Shown piece by piece: positions 44,587 to 52,918 of a stretch of DNA of 64,000 nt; the stretch's first letter is position 1, and each line of letters starts with the position of its first letter. Both the position numbers and the translations under genes were made by a program. Location of the stretch: assembly GCF_018919175.1 (NCBI RefSeq), contig NZ_JAHLQL010000006.1, positions 1 through 64,000 of the forward strand, read 5' to 3'. The notes below the pieces were generated by a model. The model searched no databases, was not told the origin of the DNA, and was given only the letters and a program-made list of their open reading frames with translations. The stretch is from Clostridium simiarum. GTDB lineage: Bacteria; Bacillota; Clostridia; Clostridiales; Clostridiaceae.

Positions 44587-45699
44587 TTAAAACTTTTCCA
44601 TCAATTCCTTATACTCAAAATCAGAAAGCTCACCTCTTTGATTTTGCTCCATATAGGAGATGGCCTCAGCTACTTGATTGTTCCATTCATCAACAGATAG
44701 CTTGCCACGGTTCTTTCGTGTTTTAAGTCTGTTATAGACCTTGTCGTACTCCTGCTGTGTAGGGGTACGCTTTTCTTTTTTCTGCGTTTCCTTAATGTGA
44801 GCACCAATATCACGGCAGGTTTTTGTATCACCAACTTTCTTTTGGTTAGGTGCCATATTGGAACAATAGCAAGTGTTATGTCCCGACAACAGCAAAAAGT
44901 ATTTGCCACAGTTGTGACATCTGCGTGGACAATGACCATTCATAAGTGCTCTAAAGAAATCCAAGTGTAAAAATGCACCCATGCTTTTAAATACAATGCG
45001 TTCAGCAATCAAATACTCTTTTTCATTTTCGGGGTTTCTCATAGGTGCGTATTCTATTCCCACTTCTCTTGTCTGTGTAAAATCAAAAGATAGTATAGGT
45101 GGCATAGTCACACGAATTTCATTCAAAAGCTTTGTGTCAGTGAAAAAGCTGTAAACCCCAACAGCGTAATGCTCTTCGTTACGTTTATTTAGCTTTTCAA
45201 AATACAAATCAAGCATCACTGAAATATACTTTTTGAAAGCTATGGTTTCATCAATGAAAGAAATTAACATAAATATAAAATGATAAAATACCTCTCCTTG
45301 ATGTGTGTTTCTGTCTGTCAATGCAGCGAACCCTTGTGGCTTAGTATTAAAGATATCCGCAAGCATGGAGTGCCCAAACTCCTTATCAATTAAATAATGA
45401 AATGGCGGTAAAGCAATCTCCAAGTCTAAAACCTTGTTTAACTTGTTCTGTATTTCAGAAACGGTTGCAAGGTCTTTTTTTATGTTTGGATTAAATAAGG
45501 TCTTCATTGCAACTACAAGGGCATTGCGACTGTCGTTCATTTCAACTAAATAGTCATCATTTAAATTTAAAATGTCGGTTGTACACTGCCCTAAAGGAAT
45601 TTTGTTGTCGTTAATTAATATTTGGTTTTTCCAAAACATCAAGGTGAATTCCTGCAATGTATTCACTTTTTCGTTTGTTCCTTTTGTTCCCTCAATCAT
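44587..45699 (-). CDS. DUF6076 zinc-finger protein
   Basis: A 370-residue protein of unknown function. A cluster of Cys/His residues near residues 253-290 (CPRRCHNCGKYFLLLSGH, then CYCSNMAP and KTCRDIGAH) looks like a zinc-binding site. It is followed by a charged C-terminal tail (RLKTRKNRGKLSVDEWNNQ). This matches the DUF6076 layout found on Tn4451-like and other mobilizable elements. It points against the RT operon, facing it convergently. The 289 bp between it and the ATPase gene contain two TGTATCAGAT direct repeats (near 45,715 and 45,797). A regulatory or anti-silencing role is possible but unproven. Confidence 0.72.
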   Translation of the reverse strand: MIEGTKGTNEKVNTLQEFTLMFWKNQILINDNKIPLGQCTTDILNLNDDYLVEMNDSRNALVVAMKTLFNPNIKKDLATVSEIQNKLNKVLDLEIALPPFHYLIDKEFGHSMLADIFNTKPQGFAALTDRNTHQGEVFYHFIFMLISFIDETIAFKKYISVMLDLYFEKLNKRNEEHYAVGVYSFFTDTKLLNEIRVTMPPILSFDFTQTREVGIEYAPMRNPENEKEYLIAERIVFKSMGAFLHLDFFRALMNGHCPRRCHNCGKYFLLLSGHNTCYCSNMAPNQKKVGDTKTCRDIGAHIKETQKKEKRTPTQQEYDKVYNRLKTRKNRGKLSVDEWNNQVAEAISYMEQNQRGELSDFEYKELMEKF

Positions 45700-45988
45700 A
45701 AAATTACCTCTTCTGTATCAGATGAATTTTTGAGATGTACCTGACTTTGCGATACACCCCCAAAAGCTATTGAAAAGTTTTTTTAATGTGTTACCATTAT
45801 TGTATCAGATATATTTGAGAATATCAATCAGTAACTTTGAATCTTGAAAATTAAATGATCGTCTAAAGGTGATACGGTTGCCACGACCTCGAAAGAGCGA
45901 GCGACGAAAACGACGGAGAGAACCTCGGTTAGGAACTGCTTTAGGTAGAACGACAACAACAGAATTAATTATCACAGGAGGATTTTAT

Positions 45989-47089
45989 ATGACAAATAAA
46001 CTTGAAACCATGGATGCAGAAACTTTGATGACCACACCACTTGAACAACTCAAATTCATTGTAGATGGGCTGATACCACAGGGTCTTCACATCTTAGCAG
46101 GCTCACCGAAAATCGGCAAGAGTTGGCTGTCGCTGTGGATTTGCTTGCAGGTTGCTAAAGGCGAAAAGGTATGGGAATTTAAAACGCTGAAAAGCGATGT
46201 GCTTTATCTTTGCCTTGAAGATAGCTTTGCGAGAATACAAAACAGATTGTTTGAAATTACAGATGATGCACCGCCAAATCTTCACTTTGCAATTATGAGC
46301 GACACCATTGGAAACGGTTTAGAGATTCAGATTGAAAACTTCATCAAGGAACATTCTGAAACTGGATTAATCGTGATTGATACTTTGCAGAAAGTTAGCA
46401 GCAATACATCAGCAAATATAAATCCCTATGCCGCCGACTATGATGACATCAACGCCCTGAAACAAATTGCTGATAAATATAAAATTGCGATTGTTTTGGT
46501 TCATCACCTTAGAAAAACTGGTGACAGCGACCCACTCAATATGATTTCTGGCACCAGTGGCATCGCTGGCGAAGCTGATACAAACTTTGTGTTACAGAAA
46601 GAAAAAAGAATTGAGAACCGAGCAATGCTTATCTGCACAGGGCGTGACATTGAACAGCGAGAATTGTTTTTGGAATTTAACAAAACCACTTTTCTTTGGG
46701 AACTGCGAGAACCAATTGATGTAGAGCAGAAAAAGATTGATGAGGTGATTATTCTTCTCTCTGATTTTATTAAATCGGTTGGCAGTTTTACTGGAACAGC
46801 AACGGAGCTTGGAGAAAGTTTAAAACTGGAGTGCAACCCATCTGCACTGAAAAAGAAAATCATTAAGCATATGAGTTATTTAACTGAAAACAACATTACC
46901 TATTCTGAAAACCGAACCTTTGAAAGGCGAGAGTTTTCTCTCAGTTATATTCCCAATGACACGATGACGGATGAAAATTCCCCTCAAAATCTCCCGTCTA
47001 CGTGTCAGCTCCCGTCAGCACAGAGTAATCTCGCCACCGTTGCCCCCTGTTCGCCAACGTGTGAGCCTTTGACGGATATGGTGGGATAG
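45989..47089 (+). CDS. RepA-like AAA ATPase / hexameric helicase of the element
   Basis: A 366-residue RecA-fold ATPase (AAA_25/RepA type). Walker A LAGSPKIGKSWLS (about residue 38), DVLYLCLEDS, Walker B GLIVIDTLQK, and VLVHHLRKTGDSDPLNMISGTSGIAGEAD as the sensor region. ATG 45989 has AGGAGG upstream; the longer in-frame stretch before it is arginine-rich non-coding DNA. Such proteins unwind DNA at the replication origin of mobilizable elements and small plasmids, so the excised element may replicate. The C-terminal 120 residues form a winged-helix-like tail. Confidence 0.82.
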   Translation: MTNKLETMDAETLMTTPLEQLKFIVDGLIPQGLHILAGSPKIGKSWLSLWICLQVAKGEKVWEFKTLKSDVLYLCLEDSFARIQNRLFEITDDAPPNLHFAIMSDTIGNGLEIQIENFIKEHSETGLIVIDTLQKVSSNTSANINPYAADYDDINALKQIADKYKIAIVLVHHLRKTGDSDPLNMISGTSGIAGEADTNFVLQKEKRIENRAMLICTGRDIEQRELFLEFNKTTFLWELREPIDVEQKKIDEVIILLSDFIKSVGSFTGTATELGESLKLECNPSALKKKIIKHMSYLTENNITYSENRTFERREFSLSYIPNDTMTDENSPQNLPSTCQLPSAQSNLATVAPCSPTCEPLTDMVG

Positions 47090-47190
47090 TAACACGAAAA
47101 CGATACAAAACCGCAAATTAAGCCACCGTTGCGGACAGCTTTGGATTTATACCGATTTTAGATTAGCGGAGGAGCTTTCGGTTACGAATT

Positions 47191-47261
47191 CCTACCCTTT
47201 GGGTAGGGCGAGCATAGCGTCCGCCTATACGGCGGCCACTGCTCGGCGGGAGACCCGCGCC
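47191..47261. other. Candidate origin of transfer (oriT)
   Basis: A GC-rich cluster of nested inverted repeats in otherwise AT-rich DNA: CCTACCC-TTT-GGGTAGG, then GAGCA...TGCTC enclosing CCGCC-TATAC-GGCGG, then GGCGGG-AGA-CCCGC. It sits just upstream of mobC and the relaxase gene, the normal place for oriT. The nick site is not identifiable by eye. Confidence 0.6.
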
Positions 47262-47308
47262 ACTTGTTTACGAAAGAAGCATAGTTTAAAGCGAAAGCGA
47301 GGAATTAA

Positions 47309-47638
47309 ATGAAACAAGTAAAAGACAGGAATTACGCATTTAGGATAACTGAAAAAGACCTAAATACCATAAAACGAAAAGCCAATAGAGCAAAAATGTC
47401 GGTTACAGACTACATCACAGAATCAGCCTTAGAAAAGAAAATTATTATAATTGATGCACTGCCCGAGATAGTAAGTCAGTTAAAAAAGATTGGAAATAAT
47501 CTTAATCAGCTCACAATGCTCAGCCACCAAGGTGTGATTAACACAGTAAACCTTGATGAAACTGAAGAATCATTAACAGAAATCTATTGGAAAATTAACG
47601 AACTTACAAAGGTGGTGGACAGCGATGGCGGTGTTTAG
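47309..47638 (+). CDS. mobC: MobC-like relaxosome accessory protein
   Basis: A 109-residue protein with an N-terminal ribbon-helix-helix (YAFRITEKDLNTIKRKANRAKMSVTDYI shortened here: residues 9-36) and a C-terminal MobC motif LKKIGNNLNQLTMLSHQG. It binds oriT and helps the relaxase nick. Its end overlaps the start of the relaxase gene by 14 bp, so the two are coupled. AGCGAGGA precedes ATG. Confidence 0.88.
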   Translation: MKQVKDRNYAFRITEKDLNTIKRKANRAKMSVTDYITESALEKKIIIIDALPEIVSQLKKIGNNLNQLTMLSHQGVINTVNLDETEESLTEIYWKINELTKVVDSDGGV

Positions 47639-48651
47639 TGCGGTCAAAAATAAGAAACAAACCAAGGGTGCAATGGCTGGGGTGCTCAATTATATCTCTG
47701 ACAGCAACAAGGTTTACTACAATGACATTCCGCTTCGCACAGGGATTAACTGTAACTATTACAGTGGCTTTGCAGAAATGTGACTCACCAAACAGCAGTA
47801 CGTACAAGAAAGATGATGGCAGACAGTTTTATCAATTTGTGCAGTCATTTTCTGAAAAAGACGAGGTTACTCCTTTAGAGGTTCATCAAATTGGTTTGGA
47901 GTTTGCGCAGAAGCTTTTCCCTGATTTTGAAGTTATGGTTGCTACTCACTGCAACACCAAGTACCCACACAATCACATTGTGGTAAACTCTGTAAGCTTC
48001 AAAACAGGCAAAAAGTTACATCAAAACCATGATATTTTAATGGAGCAGCGAATGGTCAATGACCAAATTTGCTTGGCTCATGGGCTTAATGTTTTGGAAC
48101 CATACCAAAAATTGAAACGAGGACAAGCTATAAAGCAAAAAGAATATCGTGCAGCCGAGCGAAGCCAAAGTTGGAAGTTACAACTTATTGCCGCCATTGA
48201 AGATGCTCTTTTATACTCCACCGACAGGGAAAGTTTCATTCACAATATGGAATACGAGGGTTATCAAGTCAACTGGAGTGACACAAGAAAATACATTACC
48301 TACACCACTCCCGAGGGTTATAAATGCAGAGATAATAAGCTTCACGATGACGCTTATCTCAAGGAAAATTTACAAAAACTGTTTGATTTCAGACAAGAAA
48401 CAGGATTTAAACCTATAACCTATGAGCCACCGGAGGGATGGTTGGGTGAAATGCAAAACTATTATGGACTTACCAAAGATGTCATTTCACTGGGCAAAAA
48501 CCTTGAAAGTATGGGCGATGTTCCGCTACCACTTACCCAAAAGGGTTGGACGGACAGAAAGCAAAAACAGCGTGAAAATCTCAAAAAACTTGCGGCAGGT
48601 CACAAAATTCAAAGCGAGCAAGAACAAGATTTTGATATGAGAATGTATTAA
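47625..48651 (+). pseudogene. MobA/VirD2-type relaxase, broken by a stop and a frameshift
   Basis: The gene starts at ATG 47625 (MAVFSAVKNKKQTKGAM, then LNYISDSNKVYY) inside the end of mobC and runs to a TGA at 47780-47782, after FAEM. LTKQQY follows in the same frame, then one extra base shifts the frame to KKDDGRQFYQFVQSF. The rest is intact to 48651, including the histidine triad in ATHCNTKYPHNHIVVN. So the first 52 codons are separated from the metal site by a nonsense codon and a +1 shift. Without suppression no full-length relaxase is made. A sequencing error at one spot would not explain both changes. Confidence 0.75.
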
Positions 48652-48664
48652 TGAGATTGATGAT

Positions 48665-48925
48665 ATGAAGAATACAGAAAATTTGAATACAGGTTTTTAT
48701 GGAGAAACAATGCCACTCTTAGCTGAAAAAGACGGTAAAGTCCTGCCGATTTATCGTGATGCAGGAGTGTACATTACAGACGATGAAATCAGAACAGAAC
48801 GACAAATGAAAATTAATGGCAGACCTTATTATGTGACTTCCATATTCCCAACTTTTTCAGAAAGTACACCTACTGAAAAAATTATCGAGCTTATGGAACT
48901 GGAGCTAAATAATAAAGTGGGTTAA
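48665..48925 (+). CDS. TnpW-like transposon-encoded small protein
   Basis: An 86-residue protein. The C-terminal 45 residues (MKINGRPYYVTSIFP, then STPTEKIIELMELEL) match the pattern of TnpW-family proteins of Tn4451-like elements (IG-x-TTY-x-V-x-x-HF ... E-x-KI-x-x-LI). Their role is unclear. It starts 13 bp after the relaxase stop, and the recombinase follows 100 bp later. Confidence 0.6.
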   Translation: MKNTENLNTGFYGETMPLLAEKDGKVLPIYRDAGVYITDDEIRTERQMKINGRPYYVTSIFPTFSESTPTEKIIELMELELNNKVG

Positions 48926-49029
48926 AAAGTGATATTGCAATAGACTTAGGCAAACCTTTAGAGTATGATGTTGTTGCGAAAATCGCACACATCGTATTCG
49001 GTTTGCCATGAAAGAAAGGAGTCGTAGCA

Positions 49030-50676
49030 ATGGCAAACAATAAATACACAATTTTATATGCAAGACTAAGTCAAGACGATGGCAGCCAAGGAGAGTCCAA
49101 CAGCATTAGCAATCAACGACTAATCTTGGAAAAGTACGCAAAGGAAAATGGTTTTGAAAATCTAAAATTCCTAAATGATGATGGATATTCGGGAACCAAT
49201 TTCAACCGACCTGCCTTCAAGAAGCTGATGGAGCTTGTAGAAAACGATGCGGTAGCAACCATTATCGTCAAGGATATGAGTCGATTTGGCAGAGAGTATT
49301 TAGAGGTAGGAAGATACACTGAAATTGTATTTCCAAACTATGATGTTCGGTTCATCGCCATCGGCGATGGCATAGACAGCCTCTACGGAAACGATGATTT
49401 CACCCCGTTCAAAAATATAATAAACGAGCTTTATGCAAAAGATTGCAGACGTAAAATTCGTGCTGCCAAACGAGCGAAAGCTGAAACAGGTGCTTGGATG
49501 GGTGGAAAACCGCCATATGGATATATGCGTGACCCAAAAGATCCGAAAAGGCACCTCGTACCCGATCCTGAATCTGCTGAGATTGTAAAACTAATATTTG
49601 CACTTTGTGTCGGAGGTAAAGGTCCTAACCAAATTGCAAAAGAGCTTACAAAAAGAGAAATATTAACCCCTGCCCACTATGAGTATCAAAGGCAAGGTAT
49701 TAAAAATGGCAATCTTAATCTTGATAAACCATACAAGTGGCACTTAGAGAACATCGTCAGAATTTTAGAAAATGAGGTTTATGTTGGTCACACCATTAGC
49801 CTTGTGAATACCACAAAATCCTATAAAAACAAAAAACGAGTGGTACGCCCAAAAGAAGAACAGGTGAAATTTGAGAATACGCACGAGTCATTGGTTGAAA
49901 AGAAAATATGGGATATTGTGCAAAAATTGAGAGAAAGCAAGGTGAAACCTGCGCCAATAGATGAACCCAATATCCTTGCAGGAATGGTATACTGTGCGGA
50001 CTGTGGTAGCAAAATGGACTTGTTTCGTACACGCACCAAGGGTAACAATTACAATAATTTCAAGTGCAGAAGCTATAATAAGAATGGCAAAGAAGCTTGC
50101 TCCGCTCAATATATCACTGAAGCAACCATCAAGACAATGGTGCTTGATGACCTTCGTAGAGTGCTACACATTGCAAGAAACCACAGTGATCTATTCGGCA
50201 GATACCTCAGAAATAAGAGTAATTCGGAGGTGCAAAAGGAAATCGGTAAGTTGACAAAGCACATTGATATTCTAAAAAAGCGTGATGCCGAATTGCGTTC
50301 ACTCTTCAAAAGATTATATGAGGACAACGTTCTTGGCAAGATTCCAAATGAGGTATTCAGAAGTCTTAGCGACGATTACCTTGACGAGCAAAAAGAACTA
50401 CAAGCTACCATTCCCATAAAAGAAAAAGAGCTTGAAAAACTCAAAAGTAGTGTTACCAACATCGATGCTTTTATTGAGAGAGCCAAACAATATCCTGAAA
50501 TACCGGAGCTAACAGCAGAAATTTTACATCTGTTCATTAGCAAAATCATTGTCTCTGAGAAAGAAGAAAAATACTCACGTACCGCACCACAGAAAGTTAA
50601 AATTGTTTATCGTGAGATTGGGCTGATGGATTTGGCAGATACAACAGCGTTAGCCGAGAAACTAAAAATAGCCTAA
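49030..50676 (+). CDS. Large serine recombinase of the element
   Basis: A 548-residue recombinase. The N-terminal resolvase domain (1-150) has the catalytic serine region ILYARLSQDDGSQGESNSIS, and IVKDMSRFGREYLEVG. A Recombinase domain follows (about 165-270, GGKPPYGYMRDP), then a zinc ribbon (about 315-355, AGMVYCADCGSKM ... CRSYNKNGKEACSA) and a coiled coil (about 385-470). It belongs with TnpX/TndX-type enzymes that integrate and excise elements without a duplication beyond the crossover dinucleotide. GAAAGGAG precedes ATG. It lies 66 bp from the right end of the element. Confidence 0.92.
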   Translation: MANNKYTILYARLSQDDGSQGESNSISNQRLILEKYAKENGFENLKFLNDDGYSGTNFNRPAFKKLMELVENDAVATIIVKDMSRFGREYLEVGRYTEIVFPNYDVRFIAIGDGIDSLYGNDDFTPFKNIINELYAKDCRRKIRAAKRAKAETGAWMGGKPPYGYMRDPKDPKRHLVPDPESAEIVKLIFALCVGGKGPNQIAKELTKREILTPAHYEYQRQGIKNGNLNLDKPYKWHLENIVRILENEVYVGHTISLVNTTKSYKNKKRVVRPKEEQVKFENTHESLVEKKIWDIVQKLRESKVKPAPIDEPNILAGMVYCADCGSKMDLFRTRTKGNNYNNFKCRSYNKNGKEACSAQYITEATIKTMVLDDLRRVLHIARNHSDLFGRYLRNKSNSEVQKEIGKLTKHIDILKKRDAELRSLFKRLYEDNVLGKIPNEVFRSLSDDYLDEQKELQATIPIKEKELEKLKSSVTNIDAFIERAKQYPEIPELTAEILHLFISKIIVSEKEEKYSRTAPQKVKIVYREIGLMDLADTTALAEKLKIA

Positions 50677-50687
50677 GAACAGCAAAA

Positions 50688-50715
50688 GGCAGACAGTTCA
50701 CTAAAACTGTCTGCC
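50688..50715 (+). terminator. Hairpin after the recombinase gene
   Basis: GGCAGACAGTT and AACTGTCTGCC (perfect 11 bp) over loop CACTAA. There is no T run, so it may be a weak terminator or an RNA-stabilising hairpin. Confidence 0.5.
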
Positions 50716-50741
50716 ACAATGCAAGAAATCATTAAATTTTA

Positions 50742-50765
50742 AGTTGTACCACACGACACAGTCGC
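50742..50765 (-). repeat. Right inverted end of the mobile element
   Basis: The reverse complement matches the left end (40780-40803) at 17 of 24 positions. The outer edge is GTCGC. Immediately beyond it, TAATAGAGTAC resumes the host terminator. Confidence 0.7.
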
Positions 50766-50769
50766 TAAT

Positions 50770-50790
50770 AGAGTACTTGTCTTTTTATTT
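50770..50790 (+). terminator. Right arm and T run of the split host terminator
   Basis: AGAGTACTTGTCTTTT is the complement, allowing three G-U pairs, of the arm at 40760-40775. It is followed by TATTTTAT. In the unoccupied site the two arms would be ten bases apart. Confidence 0.75.
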
Positions 50791-50805
50791 TATATTAATT
50801 AAATA

Positions 50806-50851
50806 TAAAATAAAAAACTATGGAAACCAAATTTAAATAAGTTTTCCATAG
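50806..50851 (-). terminator. Terminator of the transaldolase-like gene
   Basis: On the minus strand CTATGGAAA and TTTCCATAG (9 bp) are followed by TTTTTTATTTTATA, just past the stop codon. Confidence 0.85.
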
Positions 50852-50859
50852 ATTTGAAA

Positions 50860-51513
50860 CTATAAATTATTAAGATTTTTTAGGGATTTCCAGTCTTCTT
50901 TAAATGTTTTAATACCTGATTCAGTTAAAGGGTGATAAAGAGATTTTATATATAAGTTATAAGGGATGGCTGCAAAATCTATGCCCATTGTAGATAATTT
51001 TTCTAATTGATATAAATTTTTTATAGAGGCAGCTACCACCTTTGTTTTGTAATTTTTATCTTTAACAATAGATTGTATTGACTCAATTATTGAAAGTCCA
51101 TCATGTCCATTATCATCATTTCTACCAATGAACACAAATAGATAATCAGCACCAGCATTAATAGATGCTAAAGCTTGAGCAACATTAAAAATTAATGTCA
51201 TTGCACTTTTAATACCTTTTTCTTTAAGGTATTTACAAAGTTTTAAGCCTTCTTTTGAAAAGTTTATCTTAATTACAATATTCTTATTTATTTCTTGAAT
51301 CTTATTAACTTCTTCAACCATATCTTCAAAGGTAGCACTCATAACCTCACCACTTAAGAAATCAAGATTTGTTGAAGAGTACTTCTTTAAGAAGCTATAA
51401 AAATTTTCATTGTTTTTTAAATACATTGAAGAATTTGCGGTAATTCCATTAATTCCAAGGGATAAAGAGTCTTTAATTTCTTCATTGTTAGCTGTATCTA
51501 TAATATAAATCAT
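50860..51513 (-). CDS. Transaldolase / fructose-6-phosphate aldolase-like protein
   Basis: A 217-residue TIM barrel of the small TalC/FSA type. The Schiff-base lysine is in IVIKINFSKEG, followed by GIKSAMTLIFNVAQALASINAGADY, then FIGRNDDNG, VVAASIKN and HPLTESGIKTFKEDW. The usual TTNPS loop reads TANSS, so the substrate site has changed. ATG 51513 has GGGAGG upstream; a longer frame to 51597 has none. It cleaves or transfers three-carbon units from a sugar phosphate. It is convergent with the phosphofructokinase gene across the mobile element, and divergent from the Fe-alcohol dehydrogenase. Confidence 0.78.
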   Translation of the reverse strand: MIYIIDTANNEEIKDSLSLGINGITANSSMYLKNNENFYSFLKKYSSTNLDFLSGEVMSATFEDMVEEVNKIQEINKNIVIKINFSKEGLKLCKYLKEKGIKSAMTLIFNVAQALASINAGADYLFVFIGRNDDNGHDGLSIIESIQSIVKDKNYKTKVVAASIKNLYQLEKLSTMGIDFAAIPYNLYIKSLYHPLTESGIKTFKEDWKSLKNLNNL

Positions 51514-51778
51514 TAAATAACCTCCCTTACTTTCCACTATATTATATCCTTCTGAAAATGGCATTGTATACAGGTTAGAGCGTATGATTGTTACCACAAT
51601 GATATGTGAAGATATAACGTTTATTTATAATAGAAAAATAATAAATAAAATGTAAAATTATAGACATATGTTTATAGATTGCCGTATGGATATGGATTTG
51701 AATTTATACTTTGGTAAGTAGAGGATAAGAGAATTTATCATTATACTTAAAATATAAATATTAAAGGGAGGATTTATT

Positions 51779-52918
51779 ATGTTTAATTATTATCAACCAA
51801 CCAAAATACATTTTGGTGCAAGTAGATTAAATGAACTAGGTGAGATTTGCAAGAAATATGGTAAAAGGTGTCTTTTGGTTACAACAGCGGATGCTCCACT
51901 ACAAAGCCTATATAACAGAACAAAGAAGATTCTAGAAAGTGCTAATATTGAAGTTTTTCATTTTGATAAAGTAGAACCAAATCCAAAAGTAGAAATAGTA
52001 CAAGAAGGATTCCATATGTTAAAAAAGAATCCAGTAGACTTTGTTCTAGCAGTTGGAGGTGGTAGCAGTATTGATACAGCAAAGGCTATTGCCTTTACAA
52101 ATGGATTGGAAAAAATAGATTGGGAGGATATATTTAATAAATTTAGCTCTCCATTTGAAGATTATCCTTCTTACAGTAATACAATATTACCTTTAATTAG
52201 TGTTCCCACCACATCAGGAACAGGTTCACAAGTAACACAAGCTGCAGTAATAACAAAAGGGGATGAAAAAATAACATTTTTTCACCAGGACTTATTTTCA
52301 AAGGAATGTATTATAGATTCAGAATTAACTTTAACATTACCACCAAGAATCACTGCTTCAACAGGCTTCGATGCGTTTACTCATGCCTTTGAAAGCTTTA
52401 TAAATAAGAGGGCTTCTTTATTTAGTTCAATGGATTCATTAAAAGCAATGGAATTAGTTATCGAAAACTTACCTAAAGTAATGAAGGATCCAAGTAACAT
52501 AGAATACCGTGAAAAAATGTCTATGGCAGACACTTTAGCAGGAAGAGCTTTAGCAAATTCAGGTGCAGCTGTACCTCATCCATTATCAGAAATAATAGGA
52601 GGAATTTCTCATGTTTCTCATGGTGAAGCTTTAGCAGTGGTTTTTCCTCCTTATATAAAACAATCCTTTAAAGAAAATAAAGAAAAATTTAATAGGATAG
52701 CTCAGTTATTTAATCCAAATATAGAATTAGATAATGAGGATAATGTTCTTTATAACTACATATGTGAGTTGTTGGAAATTATTGGAATAAGAAAGAAGTT
52801 ATCTGATCTAGGTGTTAAAGAAGAAGAATTTGAAAAGATATTAAAATCCCCCATTCTTAATCACTTACCATTTGGTTCAAGAGAATATTTAGAAGGAATA
52901 TTAAAGGAAACATTTTAA
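51779..52918 (+). CDS. Iron-containing alcohol dehydrogenase
   Basis: A 379-residue group III (iron-dependent) alcohol dehydrogenase. NAD site VLAVGGGSSIDTAKAIA, then SVPTTSGTGSQVTQAAV, and metal ligands Asp/His in ITASTGFDAFTHAFES and HPLSEIIGG...HVSHGEALAVV are in place. AAGGGAGG precedes ATG. It interconverts an alcohol or polyol with the aldehyde or ketone; the specific substrate is unknown. It overlaps the HAD gene by one base (TAATG), so both are one operon. It may reduce a short aldehyde released by the sugar pathway next door. Confidence 0.88.
   Translation: MFNYYQPTKIHFGASRLNELGEICKKYGKRCLLVTTADAPLQSLYNRTKKILESANIEVFHFDKVEPNPKVEIVQEGFHMLKKNPVDFVLAVGGGSSIDTAKAIAFTNGLEKIDWEDIFNKFSSPFEDYPSYSNTILPLISVPTTSGTGSQVTQAAVITKGDEKITFFHQDLFSKECIIDSELTLTLPPRITASTGFDAFTHAFESFINKRASLFSSMDSLKAMELVIENLPKVMKDPSNIEYREKMSMADTLAGRALANSGAAVPHPLSEIIGGISHVSHGEALAVVFPPYIKQSFKENKEKFNRIAQLFNPNIELDNEDNVLYNYICELLEIIGIRKKLSDLGVKEEEFEKILKSPILNHLPFGSREYLEGILKETF

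Larger units (their letters stand above)
40782..50765. mobile_element. Integrative mobilizable element carrying a two-reverse-transcriptase (DRT3-like) cargo
   Basis: An element of about 9.98 kb bounded by imperfect 24-bp inverted ends. Gene order: two reverse transcriptases, DUF6076 protein (opposite strand), RepA-like ATPase, GC-rich hairpin region (oriT candidate), mobC, relaxase (broken), TnpW-like protein, large serine recombinase at the right edge. The recombinase and mobilization genes are clearly richer in GC than the host DNA. Insertion lies inside a terminator loop, so no gene is disrupted, although the carbohydrate cluster on both sides is split. It has no conjugation genes and would need a helper element. 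Confidence 0.85.

Noticed and set aside
48149..48640. Alternative frames inside the relaxase gene
   Set aside because: They are shadows of the relaxase frame and lack ribosome sites.
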